A DNA stretch of 64,000 nucleotides, taken from positions 109,737,833 to 109,801,832 of the forward strand of contig OW799233.1 of NCBI GenBank assembly GCA_941918925.1. Reading direction: 5' to 3'. Positions 34,483 through 45,925 of this stretch are shown one piece after another (positions within the stretch are counted from its first letter, which is position 1; each line of letters begins with the position of its first letter). Under the pieces are notes generated by a model that searched no databases, was not told where the DNA came from, and saw nothing but the letters and a program-made list of their open reading frames with translations. The position numbers were made by a program, and so were the translations under genes. This DNA is from Phyto melanocephala (Eukaryota > Arthropoda > Insecta > Diptera > Rhinophoridae).

Positions 34483-34703
34483 TATTAAAAAACAACTTTT
34501 TATTTTCCCCTTAAGGCCTGTTTTGGAGTATGCATCTGTTATTTGGGATCCAACTTACACAGTACATAAAAATTTTATTGAATCTGTGCAGAAATAGTTC
34601 TTGCTATTTTGTCTTCATGGTCTACATTAGGAAGCACCGATCTTCTATCATATAAAAGCCGTATTAATTAAGCTGCCTTCGCTTAAGAGCCGACGAACTA
34701 TGT

Positions 34704-34943
34704 ATGTTTAATGTGTCGTTTTTATTGAATTTAATTAATGGTGATATTAATTCTAATTTTCTGCTGTACAACATTTTAATAAATGTTCCACATGGCTCAT
34801 CTCGTTATTCTGATTTCCTGTTTATCAAATATTTCAGGTCAAGTTATGCGAACGCCGATCCATTTAGAAAGATGTGTAATAAATTTAATAAGTTATATAG
34901 ATTTATTGATTTGCCTTTGAATATAAATATTATTATAGGATAG
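34704..34943 (+). pseudogene. C-terminal open frame of the LINE
   Basis: 79 codons open: FNVSFLLNLINGDINSNFLL, then a RSSYANADPFRKMCNKFNKL-like stretch, matching the region downstream of the RT in CR1/Jockey-type proteins. It is the end of the same ORF2, frame-shifted from the segment before it. Confidence 0.7.
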
Positions 34944-35098
34944 TTTAGACTACAAGTAATATAAATCGTAAGATTTTAATTAGATTTTTTAGAAGCAAAT
35001 AGTATCAATGCAGTAGTTAATTTAAGCCTCAGCACCAAAAACGGCTTTACAGAGGCAATACGGCAAATTAAACTAATAACAATTTCAACTTTTTAAAA

Positions 35099-35412
35099 TC
35101 TTTATATATAAAAATCAATACGTGTTTGTATTTTTGTATGTTTGTTTGTTGTTTGTGCTTTATAGATGGCTAAACGGCTGGACCGATTTCCTTGAAATTT
35201 TCACAGAATCTTTGTGTATGTCTGGGAGGAACTTTAGGCTATACTTTGGTTTGAAATTGTAAGTGGGCGGGGTGCCACGCCCTATTAAAGAATAAGTATT
35301 AAATATTATATATCACGAAAGTTAATGCAGCTAGAGTCTTCAAATTAAGTACGGTAAGCTTTGACATCCACACAAACATTTGGGGTGGCGAAGTACACCG
35401 GGTATTAGCTAG
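35099..35412 (+). mobile_element. Helitron-like repeat (TC...CTAG|T), 314 bp
   Basis: Begins TCTTTATATATAAAAATCAA after an A run and ends ACACCGGGTATTAGCTAG before T. Contains AAACGGCTGGACCGATTT, a motif common in short interspersed repeats of insects. Class inferred from termini only. Confidence 0.5.
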
Positions 35413-35470
35413 TACGTAGTAAATATATCTATATGTATTTATATATGTATATATTGTTTGTAATGTTTTA

Positions 35471-35880
35471 AAATTTAATTCCATTTGCAAGAAGCAGTTC
35501 AACATTTTGAAATAAAACGTTTTTTAAATTGCTTTTAAAAGTAGCTAATACTAGAATGTTTTTTACACGGTCAGGAAGGTAGTTATATACATTAGGACCA
35601 GCAAACAAAATCCGCTGTTTAACTTCAAGTCGACATTTAGATAAACTGTCTGTCTGTTTTCCCTTCCCACGATTTAATTGTTTATAAATTTAAAAATATA
35701 TAACAAGAGTTGTTGCTTATAAAGAGCACTATGATTGGTAGTACAGTTTTTGCATATATTTTTTTTTAATAAAATGTTAAAAAGAAATAAAACAGAACTA
35801 ACTTTATTTAAAGTTCTAAAAATCTTAAACAAAAAATTTTTAACTTCACTTCCTAGTTTTATAATTCAATACGGTTATAA
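35471..35880 (-). pseudogene. Non-LTR retrotransposon, C-terminal end of ORF2, second family
   Basis: Minus strand: SKCRLEVKQRILFAGPNVYN, YLPDRVKNILVLATFKSNLK and NVELLLANGIKF with stop near 35471. Upstream, after a frame change, NHSALYKQQLLLYIFKFINN. The layout (G.NxYNxLPDxVK, then a TFKSNLK-like motif) is the terminal region of a LINE ORF2. It is a different sequence from 6465-7025. Inactive fragment. Confidence 0.65.
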
Positions 35881-37399
35881 TTTTTACTTATGCATTTGGT
35901 TTTATTAAGAAAAAGATTTTGCGTTTTAAAACTATGTATGTGATTGAAAACATTGTTTAAGCAAAAGTAATAATAATGGTAATAATAATATGACACGTTT
36001 ACGTTTTTATAGTAATTCACCACATTTTAATGGGAACGCATCATTTACGTAAGAGTAACGAAGTCTTCATTTACATTATTTTCTTTTTATTTTCCTATTT
36101 TCTCTATTATTTTTTTGGCTACTAGTACTTTAAACATTTTTGATTATTTTTAAAATTTTCTTTAATTTGAAGCATTTGGTTTTTTTGAAATAATTTTAAA
36201 ATAAACAATTTTTAGTATCTGTAAAACACTTGTTTTAGTATAATTGTGCTTTTGAATCTTGTATAAAAATAAACAAATTACAAATTGTAGGAGAGTTCAG
36301 TTAAAAAAACAAATACTTTTTCTAATACGTTTGCAATCGTTGATCCACGTTATTACAGATAAATATTTATGCTGCATATTATTCAGGGAAATATTGCACA
36401 TAACGTCTTTGTTATTTTTATACCATTCACACGTAGAAAGGCCTAATCGAATAATTGTAACTTTATATGAGAAGGTACAAACGTAATAGAAACTGCCCAG
36501 CTAGCATTTAGATGAATGTTTTTTCAAAAATCACTTTGCTGAGTCTTTTTTGAATACTTTCGGTGTTAAAAAACTGATTAGTCATATACACGATTAAAAA
36601 AGGACTCGAAAATGATTCGCGTTAATGACTAAAAGGAGTTTGATTTAAAATACAACAACAAGTTGTATTGCAATCGTAAATCGATCAATCAGGCATTTAA
36701 AATGTGAGTATTTTATACGTTATTTGTTATCATATTTTACGCATCTGGAAGATCGAAAAGCTATTAATCGAAAACGGATCATGCAGGTGTTTAAAATATG
36801 ATGTATTATGTATATCCATCGAATGAAAATGAACTTAATGTATTTTTATTTAATGTAAGGTTTATATGGACGTGATTTTAAAAATGACTCGATTTTGTTT
36901 ATTCCACTACCACTATGCGGTTAAGGAATAATAAAAAAATCAAGTCCTTCTTGGAAATTACGTCAGTGTGAACGTAGGATTAAGAAAACCGACTGGAAAA
37001 ACACTAGAAATGATTCGAAAAACAATCATAAATGACTGTAAAATCACTACCAAAAAATAAGAAAACGAATAAAAAATTTATAAAAAAGAGTCCCGTGAGC
37101 GACTAGAAATATGACTGATAAATGATTTGCAAGAGGCTCACAAATTAAGTGAATTAAGACTGATAAATTACTATAAAACGAATCGAATAAGGCTATAATA
37201 GACATAATAAAAGGGATCGAAAATGACTCTAAACTGGCTAAAAAATAAATAATTATAAATAAGACATTAAGAAGAGTCGCGGCTAGGGACACTTTTCTCC
37301 TTTTGTCTTTTTTTTTGTCCTGTAAAGTCTGCCTAATGAACACTTATTATATATATGCCTAATGTTAGTTTTGAATTCCGGGATTGCAAGAATGTGATT
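35881..37399. other. Unassigned AT-rich DNA
   Basis: No gene recognised. Frames at 36259-36486 (plus) and 37047-37343 (minus) have no recognisable family; the latter is rich in hydrophobic residues only because of composition. Confidence 0.5.
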
Positions 37400-37640
37400 C
37401 TCTCAATTTTAGTTTGTAATTTCTACTGTACGAGTTTGCAAACACATAAAGTATATATATTTTCTGAATATGTATATTCCTTGTAGATATATAGAATTCG
37501 ATTTAGATATGCCCCTTAATTTTCATAAGCGTTGAAATCAACTTTTTAAATCCCCCACATATTCCACGGACTCGTTTGTAATATCAGCTTATAAGATATA
37601 CATTGCGAAGTTTTGGTATTGAAAATCAACAATTTATACC
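37400..37640 (+). mobile_element. Decayed family-2 HINE 5' fragment
   Basis: AGTTTGTAATTTCTACTGTA, ACATAAAGTATATATATTTT, TTGAAATCAACTTTTTAAAT and CCCCCACATATTCCACGGAC follow the family-2 order without the GTCC microsatellite or the 3' end. Confidence 0.6.
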
Positions 37641-37649
37641 AACTATGGA

Positions 37650-37790
37650 TTGAGATGTAATTTAATTTTTAATTTATTTCAGTATTTCGCTACCAAATTG
37701 GGTAGCTTCTCAACTAATCGCGAAATTTTGGAATAAAATAAAATTATTTTTATAAAAAACTGATCTCAATCTTAAGAAGTAAAACAACTA
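37650..37790. mobile_element. Decayed copy of the foldback family
   Basis: TATTTCGCTACCAAATTGGG followed by GGAATAAAATAAAATTATTT and a GATCTCAATCTTAAGAAG end resemble the spacer and right arm of 19038-19242. Confidence 0.55.
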
Positions 37791-37879
37791 CTGATATAAA
37801 CAAAACAGGTCAAGACATTCACTTAATGTTTATTTAATTTAATAGAAGCATACGTTTTTTCTTGCTCACTCCTTAACAT

Positions 37880-38260
37880 CAAGTGGCAGATATTCTGAAG
37901 ACATTTTTAACCGCACTAAGAGATCCCGCCAAGCATTTGGTGAACTCGGTTCAGGGTGAAGATCATTATCACTCTTTACTCACACAAAAAGTAAAAACTT
38001 TTTTTTTGTGCCAGCGAAACATAGAGGTGAATTAAAGAGAAGGAAATGACAGTAGATTGGTCAACTACTACGAAAACCAGCCGTAACGCAATAGACTGGG
38101 CACTCGCAAGACAGCAGAAGAAGATTAGGACCTTGACGTAGACAAATAGATTAAGAGATCGCAAGATAGGCAGAAAAACTTAGCATTAAGAAAAAATTGC
38201 TAAAAAGAATTTGATTAATGCTCTGTGCTTCGTAGAGCAACTAAAAGCACAACTGCTTAA
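37880..38260 (+). pseudogene. Possible LINE C-terminal fragment
   Basis: Frames read SGRYSEDIFNRTKRSRQAFG (about 37880) and, further on, RNAIDWALARQQKKIR and LINALCFVEQLK. These recall the region of a LINE ORF2 with a DI..RI.KAR.AF motif and a later NAIDW.P.GKR...RP segment. Frameshifts and stops throughout. Weak. Confidence 0.35.
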
Positions 38261-40560
38261 AGTAGGGTGTAGAAAAAAAACGTGTCGCCAAAAGTTTTCT
38301 ACTAAAAAGCACCAAAAACACTTTTTAAATATTTTACATCATCTTTTCTGTTCAAAAAAAAAATAATTTCTTTTGCAAGAAAAAAAAAATTCCAACGTAC
38401 TTTGTCGTCCACTCGATGACGTCAAAATGCAAATTCAATAGTTTTCTAGAAAATATCATTAACACTTTACAAATATCAAATATTGCCTTTAAATATCAAA
38501 CTTAATTAGCAAAACTATTAAAACAATACATATATACAAAGCACACACAGCAGTCATTTAATAATACTATTTGTCTTCCCTATCTTAAAGTGCTATTTCC
38601 ATCAAATTTGTTTAATAAATAGAAACAATAGATTTACTATCTTGCACTTCATTAATTATTGAAGTGCACTGTTGAGCAAACATCTTGAAAATATTTATTA
38701 AATATTGACATTTTGAATAATGTTAACATTATATGCACAATTAATAATTTTCAATTAGTTTCGCTTGCTATTGCCACTTATTTATTAAGTTAAAAATATT
38801 TTAACGAGGAAGATAATGAAAAATAAATAAACAGAATTTAAAAAAAATTATATAACTGCAAGCGTTTTGCAATATTTTTTTAAATTTATAGACTTAAAGA
38901 AATATTTTTTTAACTTAAATGGAACTTACTTTTGCTGGGATTAATGTGCATGTACACATGTATGTGTTAAAGGTGTTAACACAAATAAATTTCAATTCCC
39001 ACCTTAAAAGATTTTCACTTTATAGCCCTTTCTTAATATTACTGCTATCAACAATTACTGACTTTTTTTAATTATTTGTAATAATTATAAATTTTCTTTT
39101 TAATTATTGAATTTTTTTTTTTAATATTTGTACATAAAGTTAAACACAATTTCTTTTGTTTTTTTATATTAATAATTTTTTTAAATTAATTATACTCGTA
39201 TTTGTTTTAAATTAATTTACGATTTTTTGTTTAATTTTTTTTTTATTATTATTAAAGAATTTTTAATATTTTTTTTAGTGCTGTTGCGTTATTTGTATTT
39301 TCGCACATTTATATATAATTGGACTTTCTAAGCGACCTACCAATGTTTGTATTTTGTGGTCAATAATTTTTATATTTTTTCTTGATTTTTGTTGTAAAAT
39401 TTTCCTCAAGTTTATTTTACCTTCGAGTATACAACCATAAATTCCATTATTTTAAACAAATGTTTACACTTCGATTCATCACTTTAAGCAAGTTTTTTTT
39501 TAAATTTATTTTCGTATTTTGTTTATTTTTTTATATTAGCGCCTCAAATTAAATTTTTCTTTATATGGAATTTAAATACTTTGAATACTAGAATTAAAAC
39601 AAATATTGTTAACGACGCCCGTTGCCAAAGACTTTGCTGCAACCGCTGCGCTTGAAGTTTTTCGACAAACTGAATTTAGTTTTCTGTTTGAATGTTCACG
39701 TTTATTATGAATGTATGGGTAAATTGCCATAACAGTTATGTTAAGTGACATAACACTAACATCAAAGCTAACTAACAGCAAAAACTTAAACATAACATAT
39801 TTCTGCAATAAATATTTTTAAAAGTTATCGCTGAACGTTTAATTAATTAAAATTTGTTAAATTGTTCTTGGTTTTTTAATACTGACTAATTAAAATAGTA
39901 TTTACTACATACGTAGAATTGTATATCCTTTTTTCATTTAAATAAAAAGATTTTGTTAAGTTTTTATTATTGCTTTGTTAGAAACTATTATAGAGTTCAA
40001 CGAAAAGAAAGTATTTTGCATTGATGTAATAATGTACATATAAATATTCAATAATTAGAAAATTATTTAATGAATAATTATGTATGACAGTGATGGTAAA
40101 AATGTTTATAAAGGTCTTAAAGTAAATAATTGAAAGGTATTTAAAACTTACAAAGTATTTTTGTATTTCAAGTTGTAAAATAAAAATGAATTAATAAAAT
40201 TGTGTTCAAAATTAAAACCAAGTCATAGTTAATCCCTAATATGTTACAGTTTTTTAAGCATTATGTTTTCAAAAAATAAAAAAATGCTCTGTTTTTATTT
40301 TATTTAATTTATATTTCGCTACTACTTTGTGTAGCATCATCATGGTTCGAGTATTTATTACCTATTTATTTTATTTTTGTTACTTTAGTGTATTGATGCT
40401 TGTTTTTTAATTAAAAGTTTGATTAACAAATTTGTTAAAGGACCTGTTTAATTAAACACTCCACACCAACAACAAGCACAATAAAATAAACTTATGCTCA
40501 GATAATAACAACAGAGCTAGAGTAATTAAATATTCGGCATATAAAAATAATCAATTTTCG
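38261..40560. other. AT-rich DNA without recognised repeats; one complex-sequence island
   Basis: Mostly A/T runs. An island at about 39590-39740 has higher complexity and GC. A partial foldback-family relic lies at about 40300-40345. A 78-codon frame on the minus strand (39572-39808) starts with a hydrophobic run, but no homology is recognised. Confidence 0.45.
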
Positions 40561-40712
40561 AAAAATTTGAAAAGCTACGATCTAAAAAAACCGGTTATCG
40601 GTTTTTACACCTAAAACCAGTTTGAAAACCAAGTTTTTTTTAGTATGAAAATTAAAAAAAATAATATATACAAGATTAATCAATTTTTGAATAATTCGAA
40701 AAACTACAATTA

Positions 40713-42432
40713 AAAACAAGTAAGAGAACTATATTCGGCTGTGCCGAATCTTTTATACTCACCACCAGCTTTCCGTTCTTTTGTAGCTAGGGTTTTTTTC
40801 CGAAAATTTTTGTTTCCCGGAATTGCGAGATTTATTTTTTTAATATTCCGGGATCCCGCAACAAATAAAAAGTAAATTTGTTTTTAATTAAAAAAAACTT
40901 TTTATTAAAAAGCATAAAATAGTTTATAATATAAAAAAAAACTTCAAAACTATAAAAATCACTAAAGAAACTTGAATTTAAAATATAAATTGAGTAAAAA
41001 TATCTTTTATTGAAAAAAATATTATTCTCTAGATACAAGATCATATATGAGCACAAAAAAACAAATGAGATCAAAAATAAAATCATTAGAATTCAATTTC
41101 AATATAAACAGTATAAACATCTGCTTTCGAATCGTAGCCACCGTCTTTATTTCCCGGGATCCTGAAAAATAATCCCGGGAAATCAGGAAGATTAAAGAAC
41201 TCAAATTCCCGGGAAATAACCCAATTTATAGCACAAAATGTATTTGTTTGTTATTAACAGTAATCGCTATGCAATAATCTCTTTATACTAAAATATGTAC
41301 CACTTTCTTTGTATAACGTCGATATGCTAGCAAAACGTTTTCCTATATTTAGTCTTTTAATGAAAGTGGGCGTTAAAGTAGGCGTGTTGAAGTTGTTTCT
41401 ACTAAAGAATGCAACTTAGATGTTTCACTACAGTCCTTTATTATTCCAAAATCTTTATTGATAGATGAATTATATGAATTTGAGATAAACCGTTATATGG
41501 CAGGTAGGCGTTAAAGTGGGCGTGTCACCTAAATTTTCTGGCATAACAATAAGATTGACTAGAAAGAAATATGTAGCAAATTTCATCATCATAGCTCCAA
41601 TTTTGTCGGTTTTATGAGCTTTTATATTTCATTAACTGTAGATAACGTGAAAAGTGGGCGTTGTAGTAGGCGTGTCAAAGTTATTTTTGCGAATGAGTAC
41701 AACTTAGGTGTTTTAATATAGCCCTTTATTATTCCAAAATCTTTATTAATAGAGAAATTATATGAATTTTAGGTAAAACGTTATATGGGAGGTGGGCATA
41801 AAAGTAGGCGTGTCACAATTATTTTCCGTTAGAACAAAGCATTTGACCAAAAAGCCATGTGTGCAAAATTTCAGAGTCGTATATCTAATTTTGTTGCTTT
41901 TATGACGTTTTTGTTTTTAAATATACCGAAAAATACACTGTGCGGTATAAATTTTCGTACATTTTGATCGATAACTCCTTTCCTAATGTATAGATTTAGG
42001 TAATTTTCAAAGCAAAATATTATTTTTACTCAGGAAATAAATATTCGAAGTTTCATGAGTCTACGTTAATGCGTTTGGACATAATTCCATTTTATTCGAT
42101 GTTCGCAGGACACGGTTTTTTCCACCTACTCTTGCTTTACGAGCTATAACTCTCTTCCTAATATTCGGATTTAGCCCATTTTCAATACCAAATAATCCTT
42201 GTCTATAAGAAAGATTCTGGCAGAATTTCAGCCCCCTAGCTTTTTCAGTGCGACCTGCATCGTGCTTTCAACAGACGGACACACGGACGGATATAGCTAG
42301 ATCGTCATAAAATCAAACCCCGATTCAAAATGTATATACTTTATGGGGTCTAAAATGGATATTTCGATGTGTTACAAACGGCATGACAAAATGAATATAC
42401 CCCCACCATTTTTTTTTGTGGCGGGTATAAAA
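40713..42432 (-). mobile_element. Family-1 HINE, copy 8, without the MITE, with a hAT-like insert
   Basis: Left end ACAAGTAAGAGAACTATATT with hairpin; right end ACCCCCACCATTTTTTTTTG and GCGGGTATAA. CTTTGTATAACGTCGATATG at about 41318 is the empty MITE site on this strand. A 437-bp element is inserted near its left end (40788-41224). Two tandem repeat units at about 41370-41810. Confidence 0.87.
40788..41224. mobile_element. hAT-like non-autonomous element, 437 bp
   Basis: Ends TAGGGTTTTTTTCCG (left) and TTGGGTTATTTCCCGG (reverse complement of the right). The flanking 8-bp duplication is TTTGTAGC (40780-40787) versus TTTATAGC (41225-41232), 7 of 8 identical. Repeated CCCGGGA-type motifs lie subterminally on both sides. 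Interior frames at 40832-41204 are composition-driven. Confidence 0.75.
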
Positions 42433-42564
42433 AACAATATTCGGTTTTTACAGGTAAAACCAGTTTTAATAACCGGTATCTTTATGTTATTTTTTTTTAT
42501 TATGAAAATTAAAAAAAAATTAATTTATTCTTTATTCAAAATTGAGATGAATTTAAAGATATGA
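42433..42564. repeat. AACCGG-rich repeat, second copy of a pair flanking HINE copy 8
   Basis: CGGTTTTTACAGGTAAAACC here and CGGTTTTTACACCTAAAACC at about 40599 are direct repeats of roughly 80-100 bp on either side of the HINE. They resemble subterminal parts of the hAT-like element at 60099-60993. Confidence 0.5.
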
Positions 42565-42980
42565 GTTTTTAGAATTGAAAGCGATTCATTTGTAGCACAT
42601 CGAAATATTCATTTTGGGACGATCTCTGTGTTATATCCGTTGGTCTGTCCAACTGTTGAAAGCAGGATAGAGCTCGAACCAAAAAATAAGCAGGCGCAAA
42701 TTTTGCCAGAATATTTCTTAAACGGAAGGTTCATTTGATATTGAAAATGGGCTAAATCGGTCTATTGGGAAAAGAAATAAAGCATGTAATGCTAGAGTGG
42801 GTAAAAAGAAAATTGCTTTCTACATCGAATAAAATGCAATTGTGTCTAAATAATTGCATTGACGACGAGCGACGAAACTTCGCAAGTGTATTTCTTGAGA
42901 AAAAGAAATATTTTCCTCTGAAAATGGCTGAAATCTATACATTACGAAAGGAGTTATAAATAAAATGAGCACAAATTAAT
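42565..42980 (+). mobile_element. Family-1 HINE 5' fragment
   Basis: GTAGCACATCGAAATATTCA, TGGTCTGTCCAACTGTTGAA, AAATTTTGCCAGAATATTTC and AAATGCAATTGTGTCTAAAT follow the family-1 order; no terminal palindrome and no 3' half. Confidence 0.7.
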
Positions 42981-42989
42981 ACAAAGGCG

Positions 42990-43180
42990 ATGAATTATGA
43001 TATCGCAATCTTCATTGACATTGGCCGATACAGCAGCAATATTCTCGGTATCGGGAAAAGTGAAACTGATGTGAAATATTACAACAGTTGTTAAATCGAC
43101 GTAATTTACAAAACATATATCCCACATAGCCAGAGTTTCATAATAAAACTTAATTAATTGCGTGTGTTGTTCGTCAGTTC
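42990..43180 (-). pseudogene. Mariner-type transposase fragment
   Basis: Minus strand reads PDTENIAAVSANVNEDCDII followed by IHRL (about 42990-43060), matching the linker between the two N-terminal helix-turn-helix domains of a dipteran mariner-like transposase (pattern EENIAAVxxSVxxDxxxSIxRRS). An upstream LIKFYYE fits the start of the protein. The catalytic part is absent. Confidence 0.6.
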
Positions 43181-43398
43181 GTCCATGCATTTTTGGTATT
43201 GCCACATGTCATGAAACTTTTTTTCCCCTGCAAACCCAAATATCAAAAAAAAATCGCCTTTTACATAGTACACTTGAAAATCTAGTTCACAAAGTAATTC
43301 GTAACACAATTGTTAAGTTGACGGCAAATTCCCTGAAAATATTGGTATTCCAGCACAATGTAGTGTCATTATGACTGATAAACATTTGTTTAAACAAA

Positions 43399-43635
43399 TA
43401 GGGAAAGACAGAAACATCCCACATAAATGGAAAGAGTCAATAATTATAAACCTCCTTAGGAAAGAGATTAGAACTAGTCTTGAAAAATTAAGAGCCTTAT
43501 TGTCTTTACCATATTTTTTTTAAATTTTTAATAAGGTCATACTTAAAGTAATTACTAATCAGCTAGAAAAAAGGATGCAAAAAAATACCAAACTGGATTC
43601 CGAGCAACTCGTCCATGCATCGATCACATACATAT
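43399..43635 (+). pseudogene. Non-LTR reverse transcriptase fragment
   Basis: DRNIPHKWKESIIINLLRKE, then LEKLRALLSLPYFF and, after a stop, FNKVILKVITNQLEKRMQKN. This is the start of the RT domain (pattern W..SIIINLPKKGD...N.R.I.LLS...KIFNKV). No YADD region nearby. Different family from 31790-35050. Confidence 0.6.
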
Positions 43636-44781
43636 GTATGTACAACCAGAATCATAACAAAGCTGTTAATCGAAAATATGTAAAGCCTGATTTAGCTGTA
43701 GTATACAACCAAAAAACATAGAAAATACAATTGGAGTACCCTTTTAGCAGGGGTAATAGCCAATAAATACTGATAATAGGAAACAGATACGATGTAATGA
43801 CTTCTGGAGTCTTGCATGAAGACAGTGTCAGTGAAATATTATCACATTTATTAAAAATTTTAAATTTAAAATAAAAAAAAAAATTTAAAAACAACTTCTA
43901 AATAACATTTCCATCTTAATGTTAATTTAACATTACCTGTTATCTGCACCATCTAACACTTGTCTGACTGTCTATTCAACACATGCGCTATAATTATTTC
44001 GCTCTCTTATCACTATTTGTTTTGATTACCTTGTACGTAAACAAAAAACCGTAAAGCACGTGTTGGCATTATACTACAAATACTTTAGAGAAAACGTGTG
44101 TATAGGATAATTGAAGTTTTTCAAGTGATTTGTTATCGAAACAAAAACAAAATATTTTTTTTCGTTTACTGTAAACTAGTAGTTAATGTGTATTTTTTTA
44201 TATGTACATAGTATTTGTATATATTTATATATATTTTGTTTGAGTTTGTTTTTTTACAATTTATGTACTTTATTTACGTTAAGGGTCTACAAGTTGCAGA
44301 GCATTCACATTGGCTTTATTAATGAAAAATTTAGAATTTTCTTCTGCTCATACTTATCTGTTAAAAGATAATTGATAAGTTTGTTAATATATAAGTAATT
44401 TCAGTGTGTAAGATATATTTGTATTAGTTTTCCTGAAATTAAGTTTGTACTTTTAATGTTTCATAATTTGGCACCACTCTAACCAGCAGGCCCGCCATAT
44501 ATGCAAATTAAGCGGCATTTAGCCGATTTTCCGCCATCATTATCAATATGCCGATTTGCCGAATTTTTATACAAACTTTGTTATTTTGGGTTTGTATAAT
44601 TTTTTTATTTTTAGGCACCACTTTAATACTTATTATTTTAAAAAAGAGACAACTGTCAATATGCCAGCCCATATACTAAATATACCATGTACTAAAGAGT
44701 TTATTTAAATTATATGCAGTGTTTATATAATTTATGAACACAAAGAATTTTTATGAAATTTGTTAAGCTGTTTTTGGGCCA
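43636..44781. other. Unassigned AT-rich DNA
   Basis: No recognised gene or repeat. CGCCATCATTATCAATATGC at about 44533 lies within a short stretch built from CCG/CGG words (44490-44570) that may be a hAT-like terminus, but no partner was found. Confidence 0.4.
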
Positions 44782-44853
44782 AGACATATTCATACAGGTA
44801 TACTGTTTTCAAATCAAGTTAAGTTTATATTATCAGGATTGGATCTACTAAAT
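44782..44853. mobile_element. hAT-type MITE (CAAGGC family), partial
   Basis: CAAGACATATTCATACAGGT matches the terminus of the copies at 27542 and 48301. Cut by the HINE that follows. Confidence 0.55.
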
Positions 44854-45925
44854 TAAAAAAAGAGCACTGTATTATGTATCCTGTGTAGAATTTTTAATAC
44901 CCACCACCAATTTTTTGTCTTTTATAGCAAAAAATTTATTATTTTGTTATTAACAGTAATCGATATTGAATAATATGAAATAATAATTAAAATATGTGTT
45001 ACCTTCTTTGTGTAACTTCGATTTGCTATTAATTTACTTCCCTTAATTTAGTCTTGCAATAAAACCTTTATATTAAAAATAGTACTGCTGACTCTTTTAC
45101 TACAATACTGACGGAAGCTGAAGGGTATTATTAGGTACCCAGAGGTAGTGAGGAAATAATATGAGCTTTTTGTGGGCATGACACCTCCTAGTTTTAAAGT
45201 TATATAATTAGTGTTTGAATACAACTTATATAAAACATTATAGATTATTTTATTTTTTTGAAGCACTTTTGTCCATATAGAAATTATATGAAATTAAAAT
45301 AAAGCGTTAAATGGGAGGTGGGCGTGTCACATTATTTTTTTTTGATTATACTTACATTGACGATAAATGTATATATGCAAAATTTCATCATCATACATCT
45401 AATGCTGTCGATTTTATAAGTTTTTACATTTCATTAACAGTAAAATATGTGAGAAGTGGGCGTTGAAGTAGGCGTGCCAAAGTAGTTTCTACTAATGAAT
45501 TTAACTGAAATATTTCAATATAGAGCCCATTATTTTAATCTTTGTTTATAGAGAAATTATATAAACTTGAGATAAAGCATTATATGGGAGGTGGGCGTTA
45601 AAGTAGGCGTGTCCGATATTCAAATAACATTGATAAAGAAGCAATATTTGCAAAATTTTAGTATCATGCATCAAATTTTGTTAGTTTTATTACGTTTTTA
45701 ATTTAAAAATATACCAATAAACCAACTGTGCGGTATAAATTTTCATACATTTTGATCTATCACTGCTTTCATAATGCATACATAACTTTTCCGATTCGAA
45801 CTCTATCGTGCTTTCAACAGACAGACAGATAGATGGACGTAGCTAGATCGTCCTTAAATGAAACTAGGACTCAGAAATTGAATACTTTATGGGGTCTTAA
45901 ATGGATATTTCAATGTGTCACTTTA
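44854..45925 (-). mobile_element. Family-1 HINE, copy 10, diverged, without MITE
   Basis: AGAGCACTGTATTATGTATC with the hairpin lost, ATACCCACCACCAATTTTTT, two repeat units with GGGAGGTGGGCG (45300-45620), ACTGTGCGGTATAAATTTTC, AGACAGACAGATAGATGGAC and ATACTTTATGGGGTCTTAAA. The terminal 5' palindrome is missing. The MITE site (TTCTTTGTGTAACTTCGATT near 45003) is empty. Confidence 0.8.

Larger units (their letters stand above)
31790..35050 (+). pseudogene. Non-LTR retrotransposon ORF2 (CR1/Jockey-like), interrupted twice
   Basis: Recognisable segments in order: KKYKASGKLPNFHKYLTVRA (31850-31910), RFCYKNYLSKMKKNFKSNP up to 31990; NLRKLKFYFKGRPDNVAS (about 32750); HESFIIPLFQSGLKSDIVKN (about 32860); SQHGFRKGCSTVTNLLQLTT (about 33015) and QTDTINTDFSKAFD (about 33100), RT motifs; LNFVMYADDVKIVLSF (about 33380), the catalytic YADD; ISLTGNKPLSTLDFIKRWAK (about 33625); RPVLEYASVIWDPTYTVHKN (about 34515) and the 3' tail at 34700-34943. 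Interrupted by a 510-bp insert (31991-32500) and a pogo-like element (33707-34482). Several frameshifts besides. The 5' end and ORF1 are not seen. Confidence 0.8.

Noticed and set aside
37047..37343. 98-codon hydrophobic minus-strand frame as a membrane protein
   Set aside because: Composition-driven in AT-rich DNA; no family, no conserved motif, no promoter or splice signals.
39572..39808. 78-codon frame with a signal-like N-terminus as a small secreted peptide
   Set aside because: The hydrophobic start is common by chance in this composition and there is no cleavage or cysteine pattern; the island itself is kept as a low-ranked promoter lead.
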